A DNA stretch of 64,000 nucleotides from NCBI RefSeq assembly GCF_900104775.1, contig NZ_FNSA01000003.1, forward strand, positions 868,001 through 932,000, written 5' to 3'. The notes beneath the pieces are model-generated. The model was not told where the DNA came from, searched no databases, and saw nothing but the letters and a program-made list of their open reading frames with translations. Origin of the DNA: Tsukamurella tyrosinosolvens. Lineage in GTDB: Bacteria; Actinomycetota; Actinomycetes; Mycobacteriales; Mycobacteriaceae. Position numbers and translations under genes: made by a program. Positions within the stretch are counted from its first letter, which is position 1. Each line of letters begins with the position of its first letter. Positions 27,239 through 37,125 of the stretch are shown piece by piece.

Positions 27239-27270
27239 GAAAGGCGCCCCGGTGATCCGGGGCGCCTTTC
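27239..27270. terminator. Bidirectional terminator between uvrD1 and the M23 gene
   Basis: Perfect 14-bp arms GAAAGGCGCCCCGG and CCGGGGCGCCTTTC surround a TGAT loop. Flanking A and T runs on either side make it usable for both convergent genes. Confidence 0.88.
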
Positions 27271-27289
27271 AGCGTTCGTGGGGTGCGAG

Positions 27290-28297
27290 CTAGACGCGGA
27301 TGCCGCGCTCGGCGAGCCAAGCCTGCGGATCCAGCTTCGCGCCGCCGGCGCCGTGGACCTCGAAGTGCAGGTGCGGGCCGGTGGAGTAGCCGTTGTTGCC
27401 GACCCAGCTGATGAGGTCGCCCGCCTTGACCGTCTGGCCGGCCTGGACGTTCACGTTGTACATGTGGCCGTAGACCAGCACGGTGCCGTCCGAGAGGCGG
27501 ATCTTGATCCAGATGCCGAAGCCCGAGGCGGGACCGGCGTCGGTGACCACGCCGTCGGCGGCCGCGAACAGCGGGGTGCCGAGCGGGGCGGCCAGGTCGA
27601 GGCCGCCGTGCATGGCGCCCCAGCGGGTGCCGAAGTTCGAGGTGAGGGTGGCGCCGTTCACGGGGGCGGTCACCTTCGGGCGCATCGAGTCGATGATGCG
27701 CTTGTCGTCCGCGTCCTTGCGGGCCTTGCCGCCGGCGAGACCGGCGGCGAACTGCTCGGTGTCCTGCGCGGCGGGCAGGGGCGCCTGGCGGCCGGCGTTG
27801 AACTCGGGCCCGGCGGGCGGGACGATCGGCTGCTGCGAGGTCGACGGGGCGTCGCTGCCGGTGGCGTTGACCACGGCGGCACCGGCGACGCTGGCGCCCG
27901 CGGCGAGCGCGAGCAGGGCGGCGCGGCCCTTGAGGGCGTGCGGCGCGGTGGGGACCCGGTGCTTGCCGACCTTGCGGACGGGCGTGGGGAGGAGCTCGGG
28001 GGCGGCCTCCGGCGAGCCGAGGAGTGCGGTCTCCTCGAGCTCGTCCAGGTCGGGCTCGTCGAGCTCGGTGTCCCCGGTGAACAGCACCTCGGGGATCATG
28101 AGGTCCTGCGTGACCTCGGAGCTGGAGGGGCGGTAGACCAGCGCGGTGTCGTCCGGCGCGTCGGTCCAGGTCTCGGAATAGGCCTCCTCGAGACGTGTCT
28201 CGAGCTCATCCAGCGGGATGATCGCGGTGATCGACTCATCATCGAGGACCTGCGTGCCGCCTTGCCAGCGCACGTGGTTCTCGCGACTCCGTGTCAT
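27290..28297 (-). CDS. M23-family (LytM) metallopeptidase, Rv0950c-like, membrane-anchored
   Basis: A 335-residue protein with an acidic cytoplasmic N-terminus (about 1-115), one transmembrane segment ([18 protein letters not shown]) and a C-terminal peptidase M23 domain. The zinc ligands are visible as HGGLDLAAP (His and Asp) and HLHFEVH. It should act on peptidoglycan peptides outside the membrane, or activate an amidase as LytM proteins do. The ATG at 28297 is chosen with a GGAG upstream; a GTG at 28327 is the alternative. Its position opposite uvrD1 matches Rv0950c. Confidence 0.88.
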   Translation of the reverse strand: MTRSRENHVRWQGGTQVLDDESITAIIPLDELETRLEEAYSETWTDAPDDTALVYRPSSSEVTQDLMIPEVLFTGDTELDEPDLDELEETALLGSPEAAPELLPTPVRKVGKHRVPTAPHALKGRAALLALAAGASVAGAAVVNATGSDAPSTSQQPIVPPAGPEFNAGRQAPLPAAQDTEQFAAGLAGGKARKDADDKRIIDSMRPKVTAPVNGATLTSNFGTRWGAMHGGLDLAAPLGTPLFAAADGVVTDAGPASGFGIWIKIRLSDGTVLVYGHMYNVNVQAGQTVKAGDLISWVGNNGYSTGPHLHFEVHGAGGAKLDPQAWLAERGIRV

Positions 28298-28391
28298 ATC
28301 TCGCCTACTCCAACCGTAAAACCGCACTTCGGACCACGTGGTGATCCGACGATGTCCTCATCGTGACCGCTTCGTGATCCGCGTCCCGTCG

Positions 28392-28420
28392 ACGATAACG
28401 AAATGATTGCGGCGAGACAA
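28392..28420 (-). promoter_or_regulatory. Promoter of the M23 peptidase gene
   Basis: On the minus strand TTGTCT (28420-28415) and TATCGT (28397-28392) are separated by 17 bp, a good sigma-70-type spacing. The predicted start leaves a 5' untranslated region of roughly 85-90 nt. Confidence 0.5.
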
Positions 28421-28455
28421 CCTCTAGGGGGGCGGTTCGGATGATTGTGTGCTTG

Positions 28456-28472
28456 GTCACAATGCGATCACA
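28456..28472 (+). promoter_or_regulatory. Candidate MtrA-type direct repeat upstream of the M23 gene
   Basis: GTCACA (28456-28461) and ATCACA (28467-28472) form a direct repeat with an 11-bp period, about 36 bp upstream of the -35. Direct GTnACA-type repeats are the reported MtrA recognition pattern in actinobacteria, and cell-wall hydrolases are known MtrA targets. This is inferred from pattern and context only. Confidence 0.4.
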
Positions 28473-28493
28473 AAGCTGTGGATCACGATGGTG

Positions 28494-29801
28494 TCATCGC
28501 TGGTCGAGCCGGATCCGATCGGCGTCGGCGTCGTAGTCGTAGAGCTCCGCGTACCGGCCCCAATCGATCGCCAGCCGCATCTGGCGCTCGGCGTCCTCCG
28601 GGCCGAAGCCGCGGCGGAGCAGGTCGACGAAGAAGCCGAGCCGGACCGCCCCGTCCTTCGCCGCGCGCAGGGTGCGGAGGACCGTCCGCACGAGCGGTGC
28701 GCGAGCCGCGGCCTGTCGCGCGAAGACCTCCTTCGCCTCGGTGAGCGGCACCGTCACATAGGTGCGGCCCTCGTCGGTGATGCTGATGTCGTTGCCCTCG
28801 ACCACCACGAATCCCAGCATCGCCGCCGCATCCACCAGCGGCATGATGTCGTCGAGCTCGAAGTTCAGGTCCGCCGCGAGGTCCGGGAGGTCGGCGTGGT
28901 CGTCGTGCGCGTGCACGAGTTCGACGAGGCCGGCCAGCCCGCCGACGGTGGCGTCGGGCAGGGGCCGGCTCACGGGCGTCGCGTCGCTCGGGTCCGGGGC
29001 GTGCTCGATCTCCGCGCTGCGCCCCGTCAGGGCCTCGTACAGCTCGTCGACGACGGCCTCGAACTCCGGTGCGGTCCGGTCGCGGGGCCGGGCGAGCGGG
29101 ATGGAGGTCTCGTGCACGATGCGGCCGGGCTTGGAGCCGAGGACCACGACGCGGTCGGCCAGCAGCACCGCCTCCTCGATGTTGTGGGTCACGATGCAGA
29201 CGCTGCGCGTCGGGAAGTCGTCCTGCCCCCACAGCTCGACGATCTCGTTGCGCAGGTTCTCGGCGGTCAGCACGTCCAGCGCGGAGAAGGGCTCGTCCAT
29301 GAGCAGCAGGTCGGGCTCGAGGACGAGGGCGCGCGCGAATCCGACGCGCTGGCGCATCCCGCCGGACAGTTCGCGGGGGTAGGCCGACGCGAAGCCGTCC
29401 AGGCCGATCGTGTCGATCGCCGCCAGCGCGCGGGCCCGCCGGTCGTCGTGCGCGACGTTCCGGGCGATCAGCCCCAACTCCACGTTGTCCTGCACCGTCA
29501 GCCAGGGCATGAGCGCGAAGGACTGGAAGATCATCGCGGTGCCCGGGTTGGGGCCGGACAGGGCGGCCCCGTCGGCCTCGACGGTGCCGGACGTGGCGGG
29601 GATGAGCCCGGCGATGATCCGCAGGAGGGTCGACTTGCCCGAGCCCGAGCGGCCCAGCAGGGCGACGATCTCGCCCGGGCGGATCGTGAGCTCGATGTCG
29701 TCGAGCACGGTGAGGGCCTCGCCGGTGGCGCCCTCGAAGCTCTTGGTGAGGCCGGAGAGGTGGATCAGAGGCCGGTCGCCGGGACGGGTCACGGTGGTCA
29801 T
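28494..29801 (-). CDS. ABC transporter ATP-binding protein with AAA-associated C-terminal domain
   Basis: A 435-residue ATPase of the nitrate/sulfonate/bicarbonate-type ABC family. Walker A GRSGSGKST is at 50-58, the signature LSGGMRQRV at 145-153, and Walker B LLLMDEP ends near 171. After the nucleotide-binding domain (about 1-265) comes an extra domain of about 170 residues (VDAAAMLGFVVVEGNDISITDEGRTYV and onward) matching the AAA-associated C-terminal domain. A strong AGGAGG precedes the ATG. It is the last gene of an M-box-led mgtC operon and has no substrate-binding protein gene beside it. Confidence 0.9.
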   Translation of the reverse strand: MTTVTRPGDRPLIHLSGLTKSFEGATGEALTVLDDIELTIRPGEIVALLGRSGSGKSTLLRIIAGLIPATSGTVEADGAALSGPNPGTAMIFQSFALMPWLTVQDNVELGLIARNVAHDDRRARALAAIDTIGLDGFASAYPRELSGGMRQRVGFARALVLEPDLLLMDEPFSALDVLTAENLRNEIVELWGQDDFPTRSVCIVTHNIEEAVLLADRVVVLGSKPGRIVHETSIPLARPRDRTAPEFEAVVDELYEALTGRSAEIEHAPDPSDATPVSRPLPDATVGGLAGLVELVHAHDDHADLPDLAADLNFELDDIMPLVDAAAMLGFVVVEGNDISITDEGRTYVTVPLTEAKEVFARQAAARAPLVRTVLRTLRAAKDGAVRLGFFVDLLRRGFGPEDAERQMRLAIDWGRYAELYDYDADADRIRLDQR

Positions 29802-29839
29802 GGGATGCCTCCTAGTAATAAGGGGTCGGAGAAAGAGGT

Positions 29840-31606
29840 CTAGAGGGAGTAGCGGCGCTCGGCCAGGCGGTACAGGCGGCGCCAGAGGGCGGCGTTGGTC
29901 CCGACCACGAACAGGCACATGACGACGATGCCCAGTAGCAGGTGTGCCGTGTGCTCGACGCCGGTCGCCGCGGTGGCCCGCGCGATGTAATCGCCGAGGC
30001 CGTACGCGTGGTACTCCCGGCCGTCGTAGGAGACGACCTCGGCGACGATCGAGGCGTTCCACGCGCCGCCGGCGGCGGTGATGCCGCCGGTCACGTAGCC
30101 GGCGAAGACGCCGGGCAGCAGCACGTACCGCCACGTCATCAGCCGCGGCAGCCGCATGTCGTCGGCGGCTTCGAGCAGGTCGCCGGGGATCGCGCTGGCG
30201 GCGGCGATGACGTTGAACAGGATGTACCACTGGGTGCCGAGCGCCATGAGCACGATGCCGCCGACGTTCAGGGGGATGCTCCACGCGACGAAGACGGCCG
30301 TGACCACGGGGAACAGGAAGTTCGCGGGAAAGCTCGCGAAGATCTGGATGAACGGCTGAAGCGCGCGGCTCAGCGCCGGGTTCAGGCCGATGATCACGCC
30401 GATCGGTACCCACACGACGGTCGCGACCAGCATCACCACCGCGACGCGCGACAGGGTCGCCAGGCCGAGCAACAGGACGTGGCCGACCTCGGCGAGGCCG
30501 GCGTCGCGCAGGATCACCTCGACGCACCGGTAGAGGCCGTAGCCGAGGAGCGCGAGCACGACGGCGGCGAACAGCAGGTCGCCGAGGCGGCGCCGGGCCG
30601 GTGCGACGACGGTCGCCGTCCCGGACCGTCCGCCGAGGGACCCGAAGACGCGGTCGCAGACCGCGACGACCGGCGCGAGCGCGCGCCCGACGACCGCGCT
30701 GACGTGCGAGCGGCGCAGCAGGGTGAGCACCGCCGACTTCGGCTCGCGCCCCGTCGCCGAGTCCTCCAGCCGGAAACGCTCGGCCCAGGCGGTGAGGGGG
30801 CTCCAGAACAGGAGGTTGACGGCGACGATCACCACGATCATCGCGAGGACGGCCCAGCCGACGCGGCCGAGGTCACCGTCGGTGGAGGCGGACGCGACGT
30901 ACGCGCCGATGCCCGGGAGCGCGTACTCCTTGCCCGCCACCGACACGGCCTCGGAGGCGGTGAGGAAGAACCAGCCGCCGCCGAAGCTCATCATCGCGTT
31001 CCAGACCAGGGGGATCATGCCGCCGGGCACGTCCAGGCGCCAGAACCGCTGCCACCGGGACAGGCCGAGGTTCTCGGCCGCCTCGCCGAGCTCGCGGGGC
31101 TGGCTGATCAGGCTCTGGTAGAAGGCGAAGGTCATGTTCCACGCCTGCGAGGTGAAGATCGCGAAGATCGCGGCGCACTCGAGGCCCAGGGTGGAGCCCG
31201 GGAACAGCGCGATGAACAGCGTCACCGTGACCGACAGGAAGCCGAGGATCGGCACCGATTGCAGCACGTCGAGGAGGGGCATGAGCACGGCCCGTGCCCG
31301 GCGTGAGCGCGCGGCGAGCGTGGCGTAGACGAAGGTGAAGACGAGCGACGCCGCGAGCGCGAGGAACATCCGCAGCAGCGATCGGGCCGCGTAGTAGGGG
31401 AGCTGCGCGGGGTCGGTGTCGATGCCGGCCTGCGCGTGGGACAGGTCGACGGGGGCGTTCATGCCCTGCCCGACCCGGATCACGAGCCAGATCAGGGCGG
31501 CCGCCCCGAGGACGACGAGGACGTCGGCGGCGATGCCCGCCCCGCGCGTGCGCCCGGCGCGGCCGCGTGCCGAGAGCACGCCGCCCGCAAGGGGAGTGGT
31601 GGTCAC
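29840..31606 (-). CDS. Fused two-domain ABC transporter permease
   Basis: A 588-residue protein in which two binding-protein-dependent permease domains are joined in one chain. The first EAA loop is EAAENLGLSRWQRFWRLDVP and the second EAADDMRLPRLMTWRYVLLP, each facing the partner ATPase. Roughly six helices lie in each half, with a soluble linker near 330-375. GTG 31606 overlaps the mgtC stop by 4 bp (GTGA) and has GAGGAGG upstream. Fusion makes the permease a single-chain pore for a homodimeric ATPase. The substrate is unknown; operon context with MgtC and a Mg2+ riboswitch points to magnesium homeostasis. Confidence 0.88.
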   Translation of the reverse strand: MTTTPLAGGVLSARGRAGRTRGAGIAADVLVVLGAAALIWLVIRVGQGMNAPVDLSHAQAGIDTDPAQLPYYAARSLLRMFLALAASLVFTFVYATLAARSRRARAVLMPLLDVLQSVPILGFLSVTVTLFIALFPGSTLGLECAAIFAIFTSQAWNMTFAFYQSLISQPRELGEAAENLGLSRWQRFWRLDVPGGMIPLVWNAMMSFGGGWFFLTASEAVSVAGKEYALPGIGAYVASASTDGDLGRVGWAVLAMIVVIVAVNLLFWSPLTAWAERFRLEDSATGREPKSAVLTLLRRSHVSAVVGRALAPVVAVCDRVFGSLGGRSGTATVVAPARRRLGDLLFAAVVLALLGYGLYRCVEVILRDAGLAEVGHVLLLGLATLSRVAVVMLVATVVWVPIGVIIGLNPALSRALQPFIQIFASFPANFLFPVVTAVFVAWSIPLNVGGIVLMALGTQWYILFNVIAAASAIPGDLLEAADDMRLPRLMTWRYVLLPGVFAGYVTGGITAAGGAWNASIVAEVVSYDGREYHAYGLGDYIARATAATGVEHTAHLLLGIVVMCLFVVGTNAALWRRLYRLAERRYSL

Positions 31607-32325
31607 AGGTCCGCCTCCTCGGGCTCCGTGAGGACGTTCCAGCGGACGGCGGTGACCGACGGTTCCATGCTCAGTTGGCTGATCGCGGATTCGAGGGCGC
31701 GGTCGTCCCGGCCGTCCGCGGCCAGGGTGGCGCGCACCTCGACGAGACCGTCGTCGACGTTGTTGCTGCTGATCGATTGGAGGTGGAAGACGGTGCGGCT
31801 CAAAGCCTGCACGAGCATGACGCGCACGTGCGCTTCGTTCTCGTCGCGGGTCACGGCGACGAACTCGTAGCGGCTCGGTGCCTCCTTGCCGGTGTCCGGC
31901 GCCTTGTCGACGACGTGGCCGACCGACCGCAGCGCCGTGTTGACGGCGATCACGACGGCGGTGCCGACGGCGGCGGCGAAGTACAGCCCCGATCCGGCGA
32001 GGGCGCCCACCGCGGCGGAGCACCACAGGGTGGCGGCCGTGTTGAGGCCGCGCACCGTGAGGCCGTCGCGGAGGATCACGCCGCCGCCGAGGAAGCCGAT
32101 GCCCGAGACGATCTGCGCCGCGACGCGGGTGGGGTCGCCGCCCTCGAAGCCGAAGGCGGACAACACCACGAACAGCGCGGAGCCGACCGAGACCAGCGCG
32201 TTGGTGCGCAGGCCGGCCATGCGGGCGCGGTACTGCCGCTCGAGGCCGATCAGGGTGCCGAAGCCGACGCCCGCGGCGATCCGCAACAGGATGTCGAGCT
32301 GAGTGATGGTCGAGGTGGCGTGCAT
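31603..32325 (-). CDS. mgtC: MgtC/SapB-family inner-membrane protein
   Basis: A 240-residue MgtC protein. About five N-terminal helices (residues 10-150) include the family signature GLERQYRARMAGLRTNALVS and the SGIGFLGGGVILRDG block. The C-terminal 85 residues form a soluble ACT-like domain. MgtC proteins support growth at low Mg2+ and survival in macrophages, in part by lowering F1Fo-ATPase activity; they are not Mg2+ transporters themselves. GAGGGAGAG precedes the ATG. The gene is led by an M-box and a leader peptide ORF and is translationally coupled to the ABC permease. Confidence 0.93.
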   Translation of the reverse strand: MHATSTITQLDILLRIAAGVGFGTLIGLERQYRARMAGLRTNALVSVGSALFVVLSAFGFEGGDPTRVAAQIVSGIGFLGGGVILRDGLTVRGLNTAATLWCSAAVGALAGSGLYFAAAVGTAVVIAVNTALRSVGHVVDKAPDTGKEAPSRYEFVAVTRDENEAHVRVMLVQALSRTVFHLQSISSNNVDDGLVEVRATLAADGRDDRALESAISQLSMEPSVTAVRWNVLTEPEEADL

Positions 32326-32475
32326 GGTTCTCTCCCTCGTCGGGACACGCGGGATCGCACCACGACGACGGGTCGCGGCGTGCCACTGCGTGTGATGAGC
32401 GCGGTCTGAGGGCAGCGCGCGGCCACCGGCGGGTCGTCGCCGGGGCGGTGTCGTGCTACCCGAAGGGGTTGGGGC
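32326..32475 (-). other. Structured segment between leader ORF and mgtC
   Basis: A gene-free 150-nt leader stretch. It can form a CCGGCG-N6-CGCCGG hairpin (about 32426-32443) and other GC-rich stems. It could act as an attenuator read by the leader ORF, but no T-tract terminator is evident. Confidence 0.35.
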
Positions 32476-32538
32476 TCAGCGGATCTCCGGAGCGATGCGG
32501 GAAACGCCGAGCGGGAGACTATGACTGTCGTCGGGCAT
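32476..32538 (-). CDS. Candidate 20-residue leader peptide between the M-box and mgtC
   Basis: A short ORF, MPDDSHSLPLGVSRIAPEIR, has a near-perfect Shine-Dalgarno (GGAGGTG at 32550-32544, 5 nt before the ATG), better than that of most genes here. It contains prolines at 2, 9 and 17. It ends 150 nt before the mgtC ATG. Enterobacterial mgtA and mgtC leaders also encode short proline-containing peptides whose translation tunes the downstream gene. That parallel is an inference; expression of this ORF is not shown. Confidence 0.55.
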   Translation of the reverse strand: MPDDSHSLPLGVSRIAPEIR

Positions 32539-32604
32539 TGCATCACCTCCGTGTCGGGAAGACCACGCGCCGATGGAGGGAGGGTGAAGACTGAGCGCCC
32601 CTCC

Positions 32605-32763
32605 ACGTCAGACCTTCAGCACTTCGCGGCGTGAACCCGTACGAGCAGTACGGGAGCCAATCGGGGAGCACCCTTAAGCCGGATGCGCCTGTCCTGACCC
32701 GGGGCGTCTCTCGACGTTCGGGGTCGCTGGCCTGTTTCCGCGAAGGAGCCTCAGCGAACGAAT
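32605..32763 (-). ncRNA. M-box (ykoK) magnesium riboswitch
   Basis: Reading the minus strand from 32763, the conserved M-box landmarks occur in order: ATTCGTT-N2-CTGAGGCTCCT; ACCCCGAACGTCGAGAGACGCC followed by GGGTCAGGACAGG; the GCATCC-N2-CTTAAGGGTGC stem-loop; a CCCGTAC/GTACGGG hairpin (32655-32637); and AGTGCTGAAGGTCTGACG at the 3' end. These line up with the Bacillus mgtE M-box. The element lies 280 nt upstream of mgtC. Mg2+ binding would compact the domain and lower expression. Immediately 3', GGAGGGG (32604-32598) can pair with CCCTCC in the tract at 32586-32575, which could otherwise mask the leader ORF ribosome binding site. Confidence 0.85.
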
Positions 32764-32779
32764 GGCGCCTTACCGAACA

Positions 32780-32808
32780 AGCATGACACGCGTCCTGGGG
32801 CGGGGCAA
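32780..32808 (-). promoter_or_regulatory. Promoter of the M-box/mgtC operon
   Basis: On the minus strand TTGCCC (32808-32803) and CATGCT (32785-32780) are spaced by 17 bp. The predicted start near 32773 is about 10 nt before the first conserved M-box bases. It overlaps the promoter of the divergent tetR gene. Confidence 0.5.
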
Positions 32809-32828
32809 GCCGAGTAGTGTGGCCCGCC

Positions 32829-33443
32829 ATGGAGGTACCGACGACCGGCCGGGCCGGCACGGCAGGGCCCGAGGCGGGGACGGCGCGCGAGCGTGCCAAG
32901 GCGGCCCGCCGCCGCGAACTGCTCGCCGCCGCGGCGGCGCTCATGGCCGAGCGCGGCTTCGCCGGCGTGCGCCTCGAGGACATCGGCGCGGCGGCGGGCG
33001 TCTCCGGCCCCGCCATGTACCGCCATTTCGCGGGCAAGCAGGACGTGCTCGCCGCGCTCCTGGTCGAGATCTCCGAGTACCTGTACGACGGTGGCCGCCG
33101 GGTCGCGGAGGAGCGTGCCGGGGACCCGCGGCAGGCGCTGCACGACCTGGTGGACTTCCACGTGGACTTCGCGGCCTCCGAGCCCGACCTGATCCGCGTG
33201 CAGTACCGCGACATGTGGTCGCTGGCGCCGGAATCGGCGCGTCGCGTGCGACGGCTGCAGCGGCAGTACGTGGAGATCTGGACCGATGCGCTCACCGCCC
33301 TCGGCGGCGACCCCGTGGACAACCGCGCCGTCGTGCACGCCGTCTTCGGGCTGATCAACGCGGCCCCGAGCCTCCCGGCGCTGCCGCAGCCGCGGCTCCG
33401 CGCGCTGCTGCGCGACAAGGCCCTCGCGGCCCTCGGCGTCTGA
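32829..33443 (+). CDS. TetR-family regulator of the leucine catabolic operon (Rv2506-like)
   Basis: A 204-residue TetR regulator. The HTH (VRLEDIGAAAGVSGPAMYRHFAGKQDVL) is near residues 46-73. It lies directly upstream of and parallel to accD1-accA1-fadE19, as Rv2506 lies beside the same operon in M. tuberculosis, so an acyl-CoA or related leucine intermediate is the probable ligand. The ATG at 32829 is preferred; TAGTGT ends 8 nt before it, which suggests a leaderless transcript. An in-frame GTG at 32817 would overlap that hexamer. Confidence 0.85.
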   Translation: MEVPTTGRAGTAGPEAGTARERAKAARRRELLAAAAALMAERGFAGVRLEDIGAAAGVSGPAMYRHFAGKQDVLAALLVEISEYLYDGGRRVAEERAGDPRQALHDLVDFHVDFAASEPDLIRVQYRDMWSLAPESARRVRRLQRQYVEIWTDALTALGGDPVDNRAVVHAVFGLINAAPSLPALPQPRLRALLRDKALAALGV

Positions 33444-33560
33444 GTCCGCCGACCTTCGCAAACCGCCTCGCGGAAGCTACCGCCGAGTAAGACTGGACAC
33501 GGTGGCCGGGGTCACATACTCTCGTTTTCAGTTAATGGTGAATAACCCAAAGGAGCGGGC
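33444..33560 (+). promoter_or_regulatory. accD1 operon promoter region
   Basis: This 117-bp gap holds an AT-rich patch (about 33523-33548) with an imperfect dyad, TTCA-N8-TGAA, and flanking GTT/AAC words. That is a plausible operator for the TetR just upstream. AAGGAGCGG precedes the GTG start of accD1. Confidence 0.35.
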
Positions 33561-35093
<1,533 letters not shown>

Positions 35094-35135
35094 GGCATGT
35101 CCATGAGCAGAGGGCACGAAACAAGAGGAACCGAC

Positions 35136-37124
35136 ATGCGCACTGATGTGGCACGTGGCAGAAAAATCGAGAAGGTCCTGATCGCGAACCGCGGCGAGAT
35201 CGCCTGCCGCGTCATCGACACCCTGCGCACCCTGGGCATCGCCAGCGTCGCGGTGTACTCCGACGCGGACGCCGACGCCCGGCACGTGAAGCTCGCCGAC
35301 GAGGCCGTGCGCCTCGGCCCGGCGGCCGCGACCGAGAGCTACCTGCGCATCGACAAGGTCGTCGAGGCCGCCCGTGCCACCGGCGCCGACGCCGTGCACC
35401 CCGGCTACGGCTTCCTCTCCGAGAACGCCGCCTTCGCGCGGGCGCTCGCGGAGGCGGGCATCGAATTCCTCGGCCCGCCCGTCGAATCCATCGAGACGAT
35501 GGGTGACAAGATCACGGCGCGCGCCGCGGTCGTCGAGCGCGACGTGCCGGTGGTCCCCGGCATCAGCCGCCCGGGCCTCACGGACGCCGACCTCATCGGC
35601 GCGGCCGAGGGCATCGGCTTCCCCGTCCTCATCAAGCCCAGCGCCGGCGGCGGTGGCAAGGGCATGCACCGGGTGGAGAACCCGGCGGACCTGCCCGCCG
35701 CGGTCGCCGCGGCCCGCCGGGAGGCCGCCGCCGCGTTCGGCGACGACACGCTCTTCATGGAGCACTTCGTCGACACGCCGCGCCACATCGAGGTGCAGGT
35801 GCTGGCGGACAAGCACGGCAACGTGATCCACCTGGGCGAGCGCGAGTGCTCGCTGCAGCGCCGCCACCAGAAGGTGATCGAGGAGGCCCCGTCGGCCCTC
35901 CTCGACGAGGCCACGCGCGCCGAGATCGGCCGCGCCGCCTGCGACGCCGCGCGTTCCGTCGGCTACACCGGCGTGGGCACCGTCGAGTTCATCGTCTCGG
36001 CCAAGCGTCCCGACGCCTTCTTCTTCATGGAGATGAACACCCGCCTGCAGGTCGAGCACCCCGTCACCGAGCTGGTGACCGGAGTCGACCTGGTGGAGCA
36101 GCAGATCCGCGTCGCCAACGGCGAGGAGCTGTCGCTCACGCAGGACGACATCGTGCTCACCGGCCACGCCGTCGAGGCCCGCGTCTACGCCGAGGATCCG
36201 GCATCGGGCTTCCTGCCCACCGGCGGCACCGTGACGGCGCTGCGGTACCCGCGCAGCGACCGCCGGGGCCCCGTCCGCGTCGACACCGGCATCGAGTCCG
36301 GCAGTGTCGTCGGCAGCGACTACGACCCCATGCTCGCCAAGGTGATCGTGCACGCCGACGACCGCGAGCAGGCCCTGCGGCGGCTCGACGAGGCGCTCGC
36401 CGGCACCCAGCTGACGGGCCTGCGCACCAACGTCGACTTCTGCCGGTTCGTCCTCGCCGACGCCGACGTCGTCTCCGGCAGGCTCGACACCGAACTCCTG
36501 GATCGCCTGGCGCCCACCTACACCCGCCCCGAGCCGACGGTCCGCGCGTACGCCGCCGCCGCGGTCTCGGCGGTCGCCGCCTCCCGCGGAGAGGGCCCGT
36601 GGGGCACGGAGACCGGCTGGCGCATCGGGGGCGCGCGGCCCACCGTCGTCCGGTTCGACGGTGTCGACGCGTCCGTCCTGGGCGACGCGGTGACGGTGCG
36701 CAGCACCGGCGACGAGCCCCGCCTGGACTGGTCGGGCACGGCCCGGATCGTCGGCGAGCGCCTGGTGGTGGACGGCTTCTCCACGCCGGTCACCGTCGCG
36801 CTCGATCGCGGAACCTACTGGGTCAGTGGGGAGGACGGCACGTACGAGCTGCCGCTCGCGAAGTCGACGTCGAAGGACCGCGACGGCGCCCACGGCGGCG
36901 ACGTCGTGAGCCCCATGCCGGGCGCCGTGGTCGCGGTGCCGGTGGAGGACGGCCAGGCGGTGACCAAGGGCGAGACCCTGGTGATCATCGAGGCGATGAA
37001 GATGGAGCAACCGCTGACCGCGCCGCACGACGGTGTCGTGTCCATCGCGGTGCGCGCAGGAGACAAGGTGACCGCGGCCCAGGTGCTCGCGACCGTCACG
37101 GCCACGGAAACGGAAGAGAGCTGA
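35136..37124 (+). CDS. accA1: Acyl-CoA carboxylase alpha subunit (biotin carboxylase and biotin carrier)
   Basis: A 662-residue subunit. The N-terminal biotin carboxylase domain ([14 protein letters not shown] at about 13, ATP-grasp loop [13 protein letters not shown], then [14 protein letters not shown]) is followed by a C-terminal biotin carrier domain with the attachment Lys622 in EAMKME. ATG 35136 (RBS AGAGGAA) is chosen; an in-frame ATG at 35097, 3 bp after the accD1 stop, would add 13 residues. It functions with AccD1 as methylcrotonyl-CoA carboxylase. Confidence 0.93.
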   Translation: MRTDVARGRKIEKVLIANRGEIACRVIDTLRTLGIASVAVYSDADADARHVKLADEAVRLGPAAATESYLRIDKVVEAARATGADAVHPGYGFLSENAAFARALAEAGIEFLGPPVESIETMGDKITARAAVVERDVPVVPGISRPGLTDADLIGAAEGIGFPVLIKPSAGGGGKGMHRVENPADLPAAVAAARREAAAAFGDDTLFMEHFVDTPRHIEVQVLADKHGNVIHLGERECSLQRRHQKVIEEAPSALLDEATRAEIGRAACDAARSVGYTGVGTVEFIVSAKRPDAFFFMEMNTRLQVEHPVTELVTGVDLVEQQIRVANGEELSLTQDDIVLTGHAVEARVYAEDPASGFLPTGGTVTALRYPRSDRRGPVRVDTGIESGSVVGSDYDPMLAKVIVHADDREQALRRLDEALAGTQLTGLRTNVDFCRFVLADADVVSGRLDTELLDRLAPTYTRPEPTVRAYAAAAVSAVAASRGEGPWGTETGWRIGGARPTVVRFDGVDASVLGDAVTVRSTGDEPRLDWSGTARIVGERLVVDGFSTPVTVALDRGTYWVSGEDGTYELPLAKSTSKDRDGAHGGDVVSPMPGAVVAVPVEDGQAVTKGETLVIIEAMKMEQPLTAPHDGVVSIAVRAGDKVTAAQVLATVTATETEES

Positions 37125-37125
37125 C

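Noticed and set aside
28298-28493. A c-di-AMP (ydaO) riboswitch in front of the M23 peptidase
   Set aside because: Such riboswitches precede some actinobacterial wall hydrolases, but the conserved ydaO sequence blocks were not found and the predicted untranslated region is only about 90 nt.
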